Positions 37,811-47,096 of a DNA stretch of 47,500 bases are shown here, piece by piece. The DNA is from Leishmania infantum JPCM5 (lineage: Eukaryota; Euglenozoa; Kinetoplastea; Trypanosomatida; Trypanosomatidae), in assembly GCF_000002875.2 (NCBI RefSeq), contig NC_009420.2, positions 1 through 47,500 of the forward strand, read 5' to 3'. The notes beneath the pieces are model-generated. The model made no database searches. It was not told the DNA's origin and saw only the letters and a program-made list of their open reading frames with translations. A program made the translations under genes and the position numbers. Within the stretch, counting starts at the first letter, position 1. The number at the start of each line of letters is the position of its first letter.

Positions 37811-38616
37811 GGTAGCGTACCTACAAGCGTACGCCGACAGACCTTGTGGTGTTTGTGCGTGGAGTGGTGTAGCGCTGCTGCCGCAACGCAACCCACATGG
37901 CAGTTGCTGCTGTCGTGTTTGCTTGTCGGTGTTTCCTTTCGCTCTGCTCAAGTGCTCTCACAGGTATGCCAAGCTTACGTCGCGCAGAACGGCGAGGTGG
38001 CGGGGTATGCAGTGACAGACCGGCAGAAAGAGGGAGAAGCGTAGTGACAGATGCGGGGCAGAGACAAGAAGAGTTAAGTCGGCCCGGCCAGTCAAAGACA
38101 CGGAAGCGAGAGGCCAGCGCTGGTGACTGAATGCCGGCGACAGCGCAAAACGGCACCTCACTACCGTATGCGAGAGAGCGGGAAGTAGGCAAGGAATACG
38201 CCGTTTTGTGTGTGCTAGCGTACATGGGAAAGGGTGCGACACCGGCGGCCGCCGCCTGCCGCGCAAACACAGCCCCGTGGATCACCGCAGTGACGAAGGC
38301 GCGAGAGAGGGTAGCCTCGCTCGCTCTCTTGCAGCAGCGGCACGATGCTCTGCCCACGTGTCGCGCACACCCCACAAAGCACGACGAAGTTCAGCGCCGG
38401 CACAAAGACAGCAGAGGCAGCCAAAGGAGTGAAAAGGAAAAACGAAGAAGAGCAGGGGAGGCGGTCACGGTGGGGAGGGAGGTCTAGGGTGAGTAAAAGC
38501 CACGCATCACCACTGTGTTGCGTGCTTTAGAGATGGAGACTGGAGCACGCTCTTTTTTTTTGTTGCTTCCATGGGCGCAGCATGCGCACGCGCAGTCACG
38601 TAGATAAGGCTCACTG
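37811..38616. other. Spacer: SCY1-like gene 3' UTR
   Basis: About 800 nt with no gene recognised on either strand. Confidence 0.55.
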
Positions 38617-40551
38617 CTAGGAAAACAGAGACGCAAAAACGTCGTCGTTTGTACACGCTGGCGGTGGCGCGGCTGAAGGCGGCAGTGTGGGTTGCGTCCA
38701 GGAACCAGCGAGTGCTGCAGGTGCTCCAGAGTTCGCCGCTGAGGAGGAAAAGGAGCCGCCGCTCGATGGTGGTGGCGCTGTCGCTGGTGCTGAGCCGCTG
38801 CCGAGCATCTGCGCGTACCTGACAATCGACGCAACGGCAAACTGCCGCACCGTTCCATTCGCGTGAAGCAAGAGGGGACAGAGAAGCGGGATTGACTTGA
38901 CGGCTCGATGCTCTGGGGTCATCTTCTCCTCTATGCCCCTCAATAGGCCGAGCATGTAATCAAGTTGCACGGATGTAAAGGAGATGGAGGTGTTCGCAAT
39001 GCTTCGCGTCAGGTTCGCCTCCACGTCCATTTTAGTCTCCGATTCGCAGAAGGTGAGGATCTTCTCGAGGCACTGGAAGGCGAGTGCAAAGGAGTCTGCG
39101 TTGGACGCGGCCACTTTGAGCAGGCGGGCGGCAATGTCCTTCGGCAAACCGAGCTTGACGGTCGGGGTCTGCGTCAGCACGTCACGGAACCACTCCAGGC
39201 TGCCTTTCTGGAGGCGCTCATTTCCTTCACTCGGCATCAGCTTCAGGATGAGAGGAATAATGAGTGTCGCCCTGTCCTCCACGCTCGCAAAGTGCTTATG
39301 GATGCCCTCGCGCTTTTGTAGAACTTGCTCGGCGTATACGGCGGCCGGCTGCAGCGACGGAGCACGAATAATGGCAGTCAGCAGCGACACGAAGTATTCG
39401 CGCAAGGTGCGATCAAAGCTGCCGGCAGAGAGGGTGCCGGCGCAAAGCAGAAGAATCGGCAGCACAAAGCGAAGCATGGCATCGGCCTTGCTCTCCTGCA
39501 CCATGAGAGGCACAATGTCCGACACGATGACAGCCTCGCAGAAATCACCCTTCGTAAGGCCGTCGTAGAGCGCCTTTAGCAGCCTAAAGCGTGTGTCGCT
39601 GTCGAGGATGCCAAAGGAGAACAAACCAGTGAGCGTCTTCATGTCCGGCGTCGCGAAAGGGCCGGTGATGACGACGGTCGAGATCGGTGGGCGCGGCAAT
39701 CGCAACGCTCCCGCAGGGAAGTAGCGTGATATGTGCCCTTCGACAGTGCTCAGCTGCCGCTGCTGTTCCTGTGGGTTGCCGCCGCAGTTGAAGAGCCGCT
39801 TCCCCTGCAACACCTCCACCGTAACAACGAGAAAGCCGTACGTGTCGCTGTCTGGGTACACGAGCGGCGCGGCGCCAACGGAGAAAAGGTCTCTGTTGGC
39901 GGCATCGGCCTTCTTAGTGCAAAACTCCACGTACTCCGTCGGCAGGTAGTCCAGTAGCGGCGCCGCCACGCTGTGGAAGGGGAAGGGCGGCGGCGGTGGT
40001 GCGCTGAGCTGAGCTCGAGGCACAGCGAAGCAGAGGTCGCCGACCTTCCATTGATTGTCCTCTGTTACGTAAATGGAGGAGAGGGCAAAGTTGAGAAGAA
40101 GAAGCTCTGCTTTCTCGTGCAGGAACCGGATGGCCTCGGCGCAGTGGCAAAGTCCCAGCAGCTTCACCTGAAGAGGCAGGCCCTGAACGGTCTCTGGCGC
40201 GAGCACCATCGACACCCGCTCCGCCACAAACCATATCTTTTTCTTGTCCTCTACCAGTTGATCCTCGATGCTAAGGATGCCGGGGTGGCGCATGTGGGTC
40301 AGCAGTGCGACACTCTCCTTCACCGCCTTGATGAGCGCGAGAGCCTCGCTAGCAGTGCAACGCTCCAACACCCTCTTTATACGCAGGGTGAATATAGACA
40401 CCTTCTTTCCATTGGCGCGCACGACAGCGTCACACTTCTCGAACAAGTCGCTACGGCCACAAAGTGTGGTGCCGGAGGTAGCCAGCTCGTACGCGTTAAG
40501 CGGGTTTGACGAGATGGCAGACACCACCGTCTCCTTGAGCTGCTTGAGCAT
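38617..40551 (-). CDS. SCY1-like pseudokinase
   Basis: This 644-residue protein follows the SCY1/SCYL2 plan: MLKQLKETVVSAISSNPLN at the N-terminus, a kinase-like domain to about residue 290, then a HEAT-type helical region and a Pro/Ser-rich tail (about 590-644). The kinase fold is visible (LLTHMRHPGIL, GLCHCAEAIRFLHEKA) but inactive: the HRD loop is replaced by LLLNFALSSIYV, and the DFG motif by VGDL. SCYL2 acts in clathrin-dependent traffic between endosome and Golgi; SCYL1 in COPI traffic. The likeness to SCYL2 in the first 120 residues favours the former. The start at 40551 is set by the family; the frame runs on upstream through leader-like sequence. Confidence 0.88.
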   Translation of the reverse strand: MLKQLKETVVSAISSNPLNAYELATSGTTLCGRSDLFEKCDAVVRANGKKVSIFTLRIKRVLERCTASEALALIKAVKESVALLTHMRHPGILSIEDQLVEDKKKIWFVAERVSMVLAPETVQGLPLQVKLLGLCHCAEAIRFLHEKAELLLLNFALSSIYVTEDNQWKVGDLCFAVPRAQLSAPPPPPFPFHSVAAPLLDYLPTEYVEFCTKKADAANRDLFSVGAAPLVYPDSDTYGFLVVTVEVLQGKRLFNCGGNPQEQQRQLSTVEGHISRYFPAGALRLPRPPISTVVITGPFATPDMKTLTGLFSFGILDSDTRFRLLKALYDGLTKGDFCEAVIVSDIVPLMVQESKADAMLRFVLPILLLCAGTLSAGSFDRTLREYFVSLLTAIIRAPSLQPAAVYAEQVLQKREGIHKHFASVEDRATLIIPLILKLMPSEGNERLQKGSLEWFRDVLTQTPTVKLGLPKDIAARLLKVAASNADSFALAFQCLEKILTFCESETKMDVEANLTRSIANTSISFTSVQLDYMLGLLRGIEEKMTPEHRAVKSIPLLCPLLLHANGTVRQFAVASIVRYAQMLGSGSAPATAPPPSSGGSFSSSAANSGAPAALAGSWTQPTLPPSAAPPPACTNDDVFASLFS

Positions 40552-42791
40552 TGCCTGTCGCCGCCCTCCTTCGTTGTCGCGCGATAAAATGATAGGCTTT
40601 CTCCGCACAGTGGGGGTCTGCTGGTGCACCTGCGTCCCGCCCCCGTGAGACACAGCCCTTTCCCTCCCCCTCCGCGCGTAAAGTGGGATGGGGAAAGAAG
40701 GTGTGCGACGCACAGGAAAGAAACGATGCGCCTTGTGGCTGTTGCTGTACGCCGGCTTGTTCACCTCTCCTCACCGACGATGCAGCGCGCGTCCCTGAGG
40801 GCTAATTCACTCACGTCTCTCTCCTTTCTTGTCTTCTCGGGGGAATGGTACGTGCAGTGCACGATCGCCCAGCGTCTCTTCGGCTTGCGTGCGCTCCTCC
40901 TTGCGTGCATCAACTGTGTGAGGGACGAGGTGCGACGATGTATGCTGCGCAGAATCGTTTGGGTGTTTGCGGTGCAGTCAAAAAGCGCGTAAGAGACAAG
41001 ACGTGGGGAGTTGTGCAAGAGTAACAGGCAACATACCAAATACAAAGAAGGAGTGAGCGCGCACTTTTACAGGGCGAGAAAAAAAGGAGGGGCGAAGAAC
41101 GCACAGACGCTGCAACACTGTGCCCCGTCATCCCACCTATCTCCCCTACTATCACAGAGAGTGCAGCGGGAGAAAAAGGCGTGCGGGGTACTCTGCAACC
41201 ATCTCGACATACCATCGGCGCACGCTCGCACGCACACAACCTTTCAGCCCCCTCCCCCTCGCTTCATTCGCCATACAGCATACACGCAGGATGTGCGGAG
41301 AGGAAAGAGGGGGCTAGTATCCTCTTCTTTTTTTCGTGAGGTACGCCGCCGTGCACAACTTCGTGCCGTCCTTGCTCGTCGAGAGAGGAAGGGCTCCATC
41401 ACGACCCGCACTGAGAATAGGGAAACGACCGCCGGCACCACACGGCAAAACGGAGCACGAAAAAAAAACGAAAAAGGGGGAGAGAAAAGAGGAGGCAGGC
41501 ACAGCTACACACACGCGCAGAAAGACCATGCAGCGTTGTTTTGTTTTTTTCATATTCAGCGTGTCCACTCTCTGCCATACAGCACGAGCTCAGCTTCACT
41601 CCACAGCGGCCCTGTCACACGCCCCATCGCCTGGTGTGAAGCAGCGCTGGAAACGCGCGTTGCAGCAACGCAACGACTCGGTCACCAGTGCACGGGCCCG
41701 GCCCACATACTCTACCCATCACGGCCGCCTCGCAGGCCGGCTCACAGCCGCTCCTCCAATCACGCCGGCCGCCACCTCTGGTACATTCCCCCTCCCCCTC
41801 CTCGTCGGGTGACACTCACGCTCCCCACCACCAGTAGGCAGTGTGCAGACGGCGGGGGGGGGGTGAGAGACGCGTCCGAGCCACGCCGGCACTCCGCCGA
41901 ATCATGTGGGTGGTACAAGCGTGTTCGCTGCCGCAGGTCTCTCCAGCAAGGCACCATCCAGGACCTCACCGCCGGCATCTGTAGCGATGCACCACACTGA
42001 ATCGCTAACTCGAGGGCACTTGACCTTACCACTACCACAGATGGTTCTGACATTGGGAGAGGTTGGAGAAGGGGGGCTCGGCATGGCCTCTCCACACAGA
42101 GTAAGGGCACTGAGATCTGGGATACCACGCATTGAGCTATCCCCCCGCGTCATCAGGTAAGATGATGAAGAGCAACAACAAAAATGTACAGGAAGCCATT
42201 ACTGAAGCATCATCCATAGAATGCCCCTCTCTCTCGTACGGTCCTTCACTTCCCCATCACCTGAGGGCACACCTATTGATCTGCCCTCGGACGCAGGTTT
42301 GCGGTTCGAGTCGCGCAGTAGCCGTGCTCTCCGAGGCGAAGTCAGCATGCGCTTGCGCATGTGCATGTTAGTAAAGGGCTGCAAGAGGGGGTGAACAACG
42401 GCCCCGCTATACCTTTCCACGCCCTTCATCGGCGCGCGGCGTGATCTAACGCCGTGATCGCTCAGCAATAACAAGGGAAAGAACGGAAACAACAAGGTCG
42501 GTTTGGGAGGTGCGTTTATATGTGCACGCGCTGGAGAGAAGGGGTGGTAGAGCAAGAAACGAGCGAAGAGGTAGCAGCGTACAGCACGGCCAGAAGAGTC
42601 GCCGAAAAGAAATCAACGTGAAGCGCTGGCAAATGTGCAAAGATGAAAGCGGCGTTCGAGACCGATATCGGCAAAAAAAGAGAGCCTAAAGCAACGCAGC
42701 ACAGGACGCGCACGTGGAGCAGGCAGGCGCGCTGATAAGCACACACACACACACTTAGGCGCACACCAAAACATATACGCAGCCGGACTGC
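40552..42791. other. Spacer with a degenerate SIDER-like trace
   Basis: 2.2 kb downstream of the PFK-2/FBPase-2 gene. A long plus-strand frame (41011-42000) is Arg/His/Thr-rich and without domains, so I do not take it as a gene. The block at 42096-42129 matches the signature upstream of retroposon copy 1. A short TG/CA tract occurs near 42740-42754. Confidence 0.5.
42096..42129 (-). repeat. Diverged copy of the SIDER-like 5' signature
   Basis: On the minus strand it begins CGTGGTATC and ends TACTCTGTG, as at 6983-7018, with about three quarters of the positions equal. Downstream the two regions are no longer clearly alike. It may mark an old, decayed element between about 41850 and 42150. 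Confidence 0.3.
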
Positions 42792-44249
42792 CTACCAGCC
42801 CTGCCAGTGGGCCTCGGGTCCCTCGTCTTGAGTCTGGCGAGGCGACAACGCTATCTCAGCCAGCTGCGGTTCTCCAAGGCGGTTCATTGTGCACGCCCAA
42901 ATGGTGCGCTGTGGGCACGGGACATGCACGGCCTCTTCTACTGGCCGCCCGCCGAAGAAAGACAGCATAGTACGGAGCACGGCTTGGTGCGCGACAACCA
43001 CCACGCACTTCATGCAATTGTTCAAGTCGTTCAGCAGAGGTGTGAGTCGGCGGACGAGGTCGACATACGATTCGCCGTCCGGGTAGCGGAACCCGACCTT
43101 GTCAGTATGCCGAAAGCGTTGGATAAAGGGGTAGAGGGACTTCACTTCCTCGTTGGTCATGTCCTCGCAGATGCCGGCATGAATCTCGTTGAGCGACTTG
43201 AACGGTTTGAGAACACCGTGGGACAGTATGTCGGCGGTGGGTTGCGCTGTGCGCTGGGTGCGTCGCAGCTGGCTGCACCACACCTCAAAGTCGCCGTCCT
43301 CCTCCCACACGGTGGTGCGATGGTCGAACAAGTTTACATTCGTCTTGACTTGACGCTCAAAAAAGTGGGCAATGTCTTCGGCGTCGATTCGGCCGGTCTC
43401 CGTCAAGTCCGGGTCTCCGCCGAGTCGATCCTCGACGTTGTACTCGGACTGCCCGTGGCGGGTAAAGAAGATTGGCGGGAACGACTTGAGTGTCTCGCCT
43501 GGCGCGCCCTCCAGCGGCTCCGCCGAGTAGAGCTGATACAGCGTCGGAAGCATACTGTTGAGAAAACTGGTGAGGCTGGAGCAGACAACGCTGCCGCTGC
43601 TCCGCGACGCGCGCAGTGCCTGCCGCTGGAGGCTAACGTCGATAAAGCGATAGGAGTTCTGCCTGTGGCTCTCCCACTCCTCCGCAAACCGCACGTGCCG
43701 AATTAAAAAAGAGCGCTCAGGGGGGAGCAAACTCACCAGTGCTGCACGGGCATCCGCGCAGTCGCAGTCAGTAAACATAACTGCAACGGGAGTGGCGACA
43801 AAGCCCAGCTTCGGATTCGAGTCGAAGTAGTCCAAGGCAGCCGACACACACCGTCGGTTTTCTTGAAGCCATGTATCCCGTTGCGTCGCGTACGGCGTCG
43901 GACGATGATCTTGGAAGCTCTTGGAGGCAACAAACAGCTGCACACTTTCGCCTATCCACCGAAAGTAATGCACAAACCGGGTGCAGAAGAACCGCGCCGG
44001 CATGCTGCATCGCTCCTCGGAGCTGACAAAGATGACAACTGGACTCGTCGCATTGGAGAAACGGTATAGTCCCATGCTGACCATCGCCACATGATTGGCG
44101 TTAGTGTCTGTGAGAGACGGCGGTGGGCGAACCACCTCTCGCTGAGTGTGGTACTCTACCCCCACCATGTGTCTAAAGTCGATGGTGTTCGCTTCATTCA
44201 TGCCCCCCACATCGTACACGTTCGACGCCCTCAGGTGGACGAGGACCAT
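42792..44249 (-). CDS. PFK-2/FBPase-2-like protein with inactive kinase half
   Basis: This 485-residue protein has the layout of 6-phosphofructo-2-kinase/fructose-2,6-bisphosphatase, which makes and breaks the regulator fructose-2,6-bisphosphate. The C-terminal phosphatase is complete: FFTRHGQSEYN with the phospho-accepting H265, RRTQRTA, EIHAGICEDMTNEE with the acid E355, FRYPDGESYVDLVRRL, and VVAHQAVLR with H421. The kinase half keeps family traces (RFVHYFRWIG, LQENRRCVSAALDYF, FTDCDC) but its ATP P-loop, GLPARGKT in active enzymes, reads SSEERCSM here, so it should not bind ATP normally. It is therefore probably a phosphatase only. Trypanosomatids are known to have several such genes with one half lost. 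The ATG at 44249 is the first after a strong acceptor at 44296; the frame beyond it has only a GTG. Confidence 0.9.
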   Translation of the reverse strand: MVLVHLRASNVYDVGGMNEANTIDFRHMVGVEYHTQREVVRPPPSLTDTNANHVAMVSMGLYRFSNATSPVVIFVSSEERCSMPARFFCTRFVHYFRWIGESVQLFVASKSFQDHRPTPYATQRDTWLQENRRCVSAALDYFDSNPKLGFVATPVAVMFTDCDCADARAALVSLLPPERSFLIRHVRFAEEWESHRQNSYRFIDVSLQRQALRASRSSGSVVCSSLTSFLNSMLPTLYQLYSAEPLEGAPGETLKSFPPIFFTRHGQSEYNVEDRLGGDPDLTETGRIDAEDIAHFFERQVKTNVNLFDHRTTVWEEDGDFEVWCSQLRRTQRTAQPTADILSHGVLKPFKSLNEIHAGICEDMTNEEVKSLYPFIQRFRHTDKVGFRYPDGESYVDLVRRLTPLLNDLNNCMKCVVVVAHQAVLRTMLSFFGGRPVEEAVHVPCPQRTIWACTMNRLGEPQLAEIALSPRQTQDEGPEAHWQGW

Positions 44250-44786
44250 TTGCGAGGCTCGGTGCACGTCGCTATCTCACCAGCACACGTTTCCACTGTC
44301 GAAAGCGAAATGCCGCAGTGTCGCGCGAGGCACGTGAGCGAAGAGAAATGAAAGAAGCAAAAAATAAAGGCGAGGAGAAACGCGAGAGAGAGAGAAGATG
44401 CACATGACCGAGTGGGCGTCTTGCCGAGGAATACAAAAAGCAGGTGCTGGTAGGAAGGGAGGGCTGAGGTGATGCTGAAGTATGCACCCGTGCGCACTAA
44501 ACGCTCTTTCTTGTGGACTGTTCGCTTCAGAAGCAACGCACGCAACTTTTCACAGGAAAGCGTTGAGACCTAATGCTAGTGGTGCCCATGGTAGACGTAA
44601 AGCGATGACCCTGCGTCCTTTTTCGGCGCACGAGTGTCATGTGCGTGTTCCTCTACCTACCGTCCCACGCCCACTTACCACTCGTTGTCGACGAAGCGCG
44701 GTCCACTTGTGTTTGCGCCCTGAGCAGAAGGTCGGCCCGCAACATGACATCCTAGGCACAGGCGAACAATTCCGCCGGCAGCCTTT
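44250..44786. other. Spacer: membrane-protein 3' UTR
   Basis: About 540 nt holding the acceptor at 44296. No gene seen. Confidence 0.55.
44296..44400 (-). promoter_or_regulatory. Predicted spliced-leader acceptor, PFK-2/FBPase-2 gene
   Basis: A long tract (44335-44398: CTTCTCTCTCTCTCGCG, then TTTCTCCTCGCCTTTATTTT) leads to TTTCGACAG, with the AG at 44297-44296. This leader of about 47 nt has no earlier ATG and supports the start at 44249. Confidence 0.55.
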
Positions 44787-45644
44787 TTACACGGCGGTGC
44801 GCTTGGCCGCGTTGGCGGAATCCTCCGCCTTCATCTTTTCGATGATCTCCTTTTGCTGGCGCAGCAGATGGAGGCGCTGAGTCGGTGTTAGGCTGGTGGG
44901 GTTCTTGCCGCGGTAACTCGTCTTGTCCAGCTGGCCTTTTCGGGTCAAAATATAACGCGGTAGCAGGCGCACAACGACGACCATGAGCAGCATCGCGATG
45001 GAGACAAGGGAACCCGAAGACGACGAATCCTTTCCTGACGCGATAGGACGATGTCTAACCTCCAAATGTACGCTGCACGGCTCCTGCGTGTCTGACGCGC
45101 CACCGACGAGGACGCCGGTGAGCAGCACAGAGCCCTCTCCCATCCTTGCCACGTAGAGCTCCCGCACGCGCCACGGCGTAGCAAGGCACCTTCCGTTGTC
45201 GGCGCTGTACAGTGGCTCGGCAGGGTCAAAGCGGCGAAGCAGAAGTCCGTCATTTTCAAATGAGCGCAACATGGACGGCGAGAACCACACCGTCTGGCAC
45301 TCGAGCCGAACGCCGTCGTCCGTGCGGACAGCCGCAAGCTTTAGAGTCGATGACGAGGGCATGCGGCACAGCGCGTGCTCGTCGCTGGGGACGCCGGCGT
45401 AAACAAGCCCAACGCGCGCGGCGGCGTAGTCGAAAAGGCGACCAAGGCGCCCATTGTCCCTCTCCCTCACCGTCCACTTTCCTGGTTGTACGGTGAGCTC
45501 GTAGTTGGGAGGCACAGCACCACGGCCTGGTAAAAGAGTGCTCACATCCCACGTCCCTTGCTGAAGATCACCGCTGCCTCTCACAGTCGTAACGCAGAGC
45601 AGCGCTAAGAGCAGCACGCAGGCGCTCACCTGAAGCTGCTGCAT
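44787..45644 (-). CDS. Type I membrane protein, probably ER
   Basis: This 285-residue protein has a signal peptide (1-23, core VLLLALLCVTTV, with GS following), a luminal domain of about 185 residues, one membrane helix at 211-228 (GSLVSIAMLLMVVVVRLL) and a basic cytosolic tail of about 55 residues. The lumen holds four cysteines (C93, C116, C153, C190), perhaps two disulfides. The domain looks beta-rich (KWTVRERDNGRLGRLFDYAA, WRVRELYVARMGEGSVLLTG). The layout is that of EMC10, a subunit of the ER membrane complex, and fits it in length, but I cannot confirm the family by motif; EMC7 is another candidate with like topology. The start at 45644 lies about 63 nt after a strong acceptor. Confidence 0.8.
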   Translation of the reverse strand: MQQLQVSACVLLLALLCVTTVRGSGDLQQGTWDVSTLLPGRGAVPPNYELTVQPGKWTVRERDNGRLGRLFDYAAARVGLVYAGVPSDEHALCRMPSSSTLKLAAVRTDDGVRLECQTVWFSPSMLRSFENDGLLLRRFDPAEPLYSADNGRCLATPWRVRELYVARMGEGSVLLTGVLVGGASDTQEPCSVHLEVRHRPIASGKDSSSSGSLVSIAMLLMVVVVRLLPRYILTRKGQLDKTSYRGKNPTSLTPTQRLHLLRQQKEIIEKMKAEDSANAAKRTAV

Positions 45645-46388
45645 GGTAGATGTCTATGATCTCGATGATATGCAGGGAAGGCGAAAGATGCACAGAGCGC
45701 GGTTCGACTAAAAAGAATGAAGAAAACAAAGCCGCACCGCTGCACCGCGAAAGTGAGGTCGGGGGAGGGGAGGGGCGCAGAGTCGACGTGTTCAGTTGTT
45801 CCACAAAGCACAGTGACAGGTGAAAGTAAGGACGATAGGCGCGCGCATGGAACGCAGAAGGAGAGGCGAAGAGAAAGAAGCGGACAGAGAGAGAGAGACG
45901 GGAGTAGAAACTGTGCGTTGACTTCAGCGAGCGCGGGCAAGGAGAACGAGATGCCGGGCTCAGGAACAAGCTCACAATGGCAAAAAGGTCAACAAAGAAC
46001 CGAAGCTCAGTTTCACCTATCATCGTTGCTTCAGGACGCTTCTCTTGTTGATCCTTCGTGCGTGATGCGCCCTTGCAAGCACACAAGAAGTACTGAACTA
46101 AAGGCCGTTTCCAGATCAGTACAATGCGGAGAAACGCCGTCACGAGGACCTCGCTAGAACGTTTACGAAGTTCAAAGAATAGTGGGGAGCAGCAATAACC
46201 AAAGGGCCTCCCCACTGCGGCCAAGACACCCTCTCGGCTAGGCCTCTGCCCCCTCCTTTGCCGTTTCTCCTGTCACCTTTGCCCTCTTGAGATCACAGTT
46301 GAATCCTTTCTTCGCGGCACCGCTGAACAGGAACGCACACAGACAAGCAGAAAAACAGAAAGACCGAGAGAGCAGCAGCATTGTCAAA
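45645..46388. other. Spacer before the broken Sm-like locus
   Basis: About 740 nt with the acceptor at 45708. No gene seen; the minus-strand frame here is pyrimidine-rich leader. Confidence 0.55.
45708..45732 (-). promoter_or_regulatory. Predicted spliced-leader acceptor, ER-type membrane protein
   Basis: The minus strand reads TTTGTTTTCTTCATTCTTTT then TAG, with the AG at 45709-45708. It is a textbook tract-plus-AG arrangement. Confidence 0.65.
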
Positions 46389-47025
46389 TCAAAACGTGCC
46401 GACATCCAACCAACAGCCGGTATCCGCTAGCGCGGGCCCCACGCGCGCTGAGATGCGAAGCGCTTCATGCAAGAGCTTCGCCGATGATACCATGAACAGC
46501 TGTACGAAAGACGCTTCCGCATCTCGCATCTGCCTCACGACTTCTTCAAGCGCCGACCAATGTCCGTCATGAGTGCCAGGAGCCATCTGCTTTGCGTAGC
46601 TGCGCCCCAGCGTCCACATGACTTGTTGCGCCGCCTCGGTCTGCTGCAGTCCCTGCATGAAACAGAAGCATCGTCGACTGATTGCTCACAAGACGAGCAC
46701 CCCGATCACCGCCCTTGTCAAGGCGCACACTGGAAGCTAGAAACCACACCTTGAGGCAATGTATGTTCTCGTCAGCGATGCGCACCGCGACTTCCTCAGC
46801 GTCACCGTCACTGTCGCTGTTGCCGACCCAAGAAGCGGGTCCCGACAGTCAAGTACTACGTTCCCACCGAAGAGGCACGACCGCAACGTCCCCAAGGCAC
46901 TCCGCGGCATACCCGTTTCACCGGCGCTTCAGCATCTCGTCAAGCGGCAGCGCCACAACGTGCGCACGCGCTGTCGAGAGTAAGCTGTGAAGGTGTACTA
47001 CTAACGACCTGCGAGTGAGCGCCAT
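46389..47025 (-). pseudogene. Frame-broken Sm-like small gene (or intron-containing gene)
   Basis: Coding-like segments alternate between two minus-strand frames. From the ATG at 47025 one frame gives SLLSTARAHVVALPLDEMLK before a TGA. The second frame then gives ALGTLRSCLFGGNVVLDC (about 46900-46845), which looks like Sm motif 1. The first frame, open again after 46849, gives AEEVAVRIADENIHCLKVW (about 46800-46745), which looks like Sm motif 2. Finally the second frame is open from 46658 to the stop at 46389 with an 89-codon, clearly coding-like helical end (QQTEAAQQVMWTLGRSYAKQ). Together these suggest an LSm-like protein, perhaps NAA38-like, broken by indels. A GT-AG stretch of 97 nt (46749-46653) would join the last two pieces in frame, so a cis-intron cannot be excluded for that step only. 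Confidence 0.4.
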
Positions 47026-47028
47026 TAC

Positions 47029-47096
47029 CTGGGAGCCAGCAATCACATGACAGGCGAAACAGGTGGTGGAATGCGCCAAAAAAAAATGGGAAAGGA
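47029..47096 (-). promoter_or_regulatory. Predicted spliced-leader acceptor, Sm-like locus
   Basis: The minus strand has CCTTTCCCATTTTTTTTT (47096-47078), then CTCCCAG with the AG at 47030-47029, three nucleotides before the ATG at 47025. Another ATG at 47170 lies in a different frame and would be upstream of this site. Confidence 0.4.

Noticed and set aside
41011..42000. 329-codon plus-strand open frame
   Set aside because: It is Arg/His/Thr-rich with no domain, opposite to the direction of all other genes, and lies in an untranslated-type spacer.
42299..42322. GGTTCGAGTC resembling the T-loop (B box) of a tRNA
   Set aside because: The flanking bases do not make a five-pair T stem, and no D arm, anticodon arm or acceptor stem can be drawn upstream.
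45568..46224. 218-codon minus-strand frame around the start of the ER-type membrane protein
   Set aside because: It overlaps that gene's signal peptide in another frame and is leader sequence containing the splice tract.
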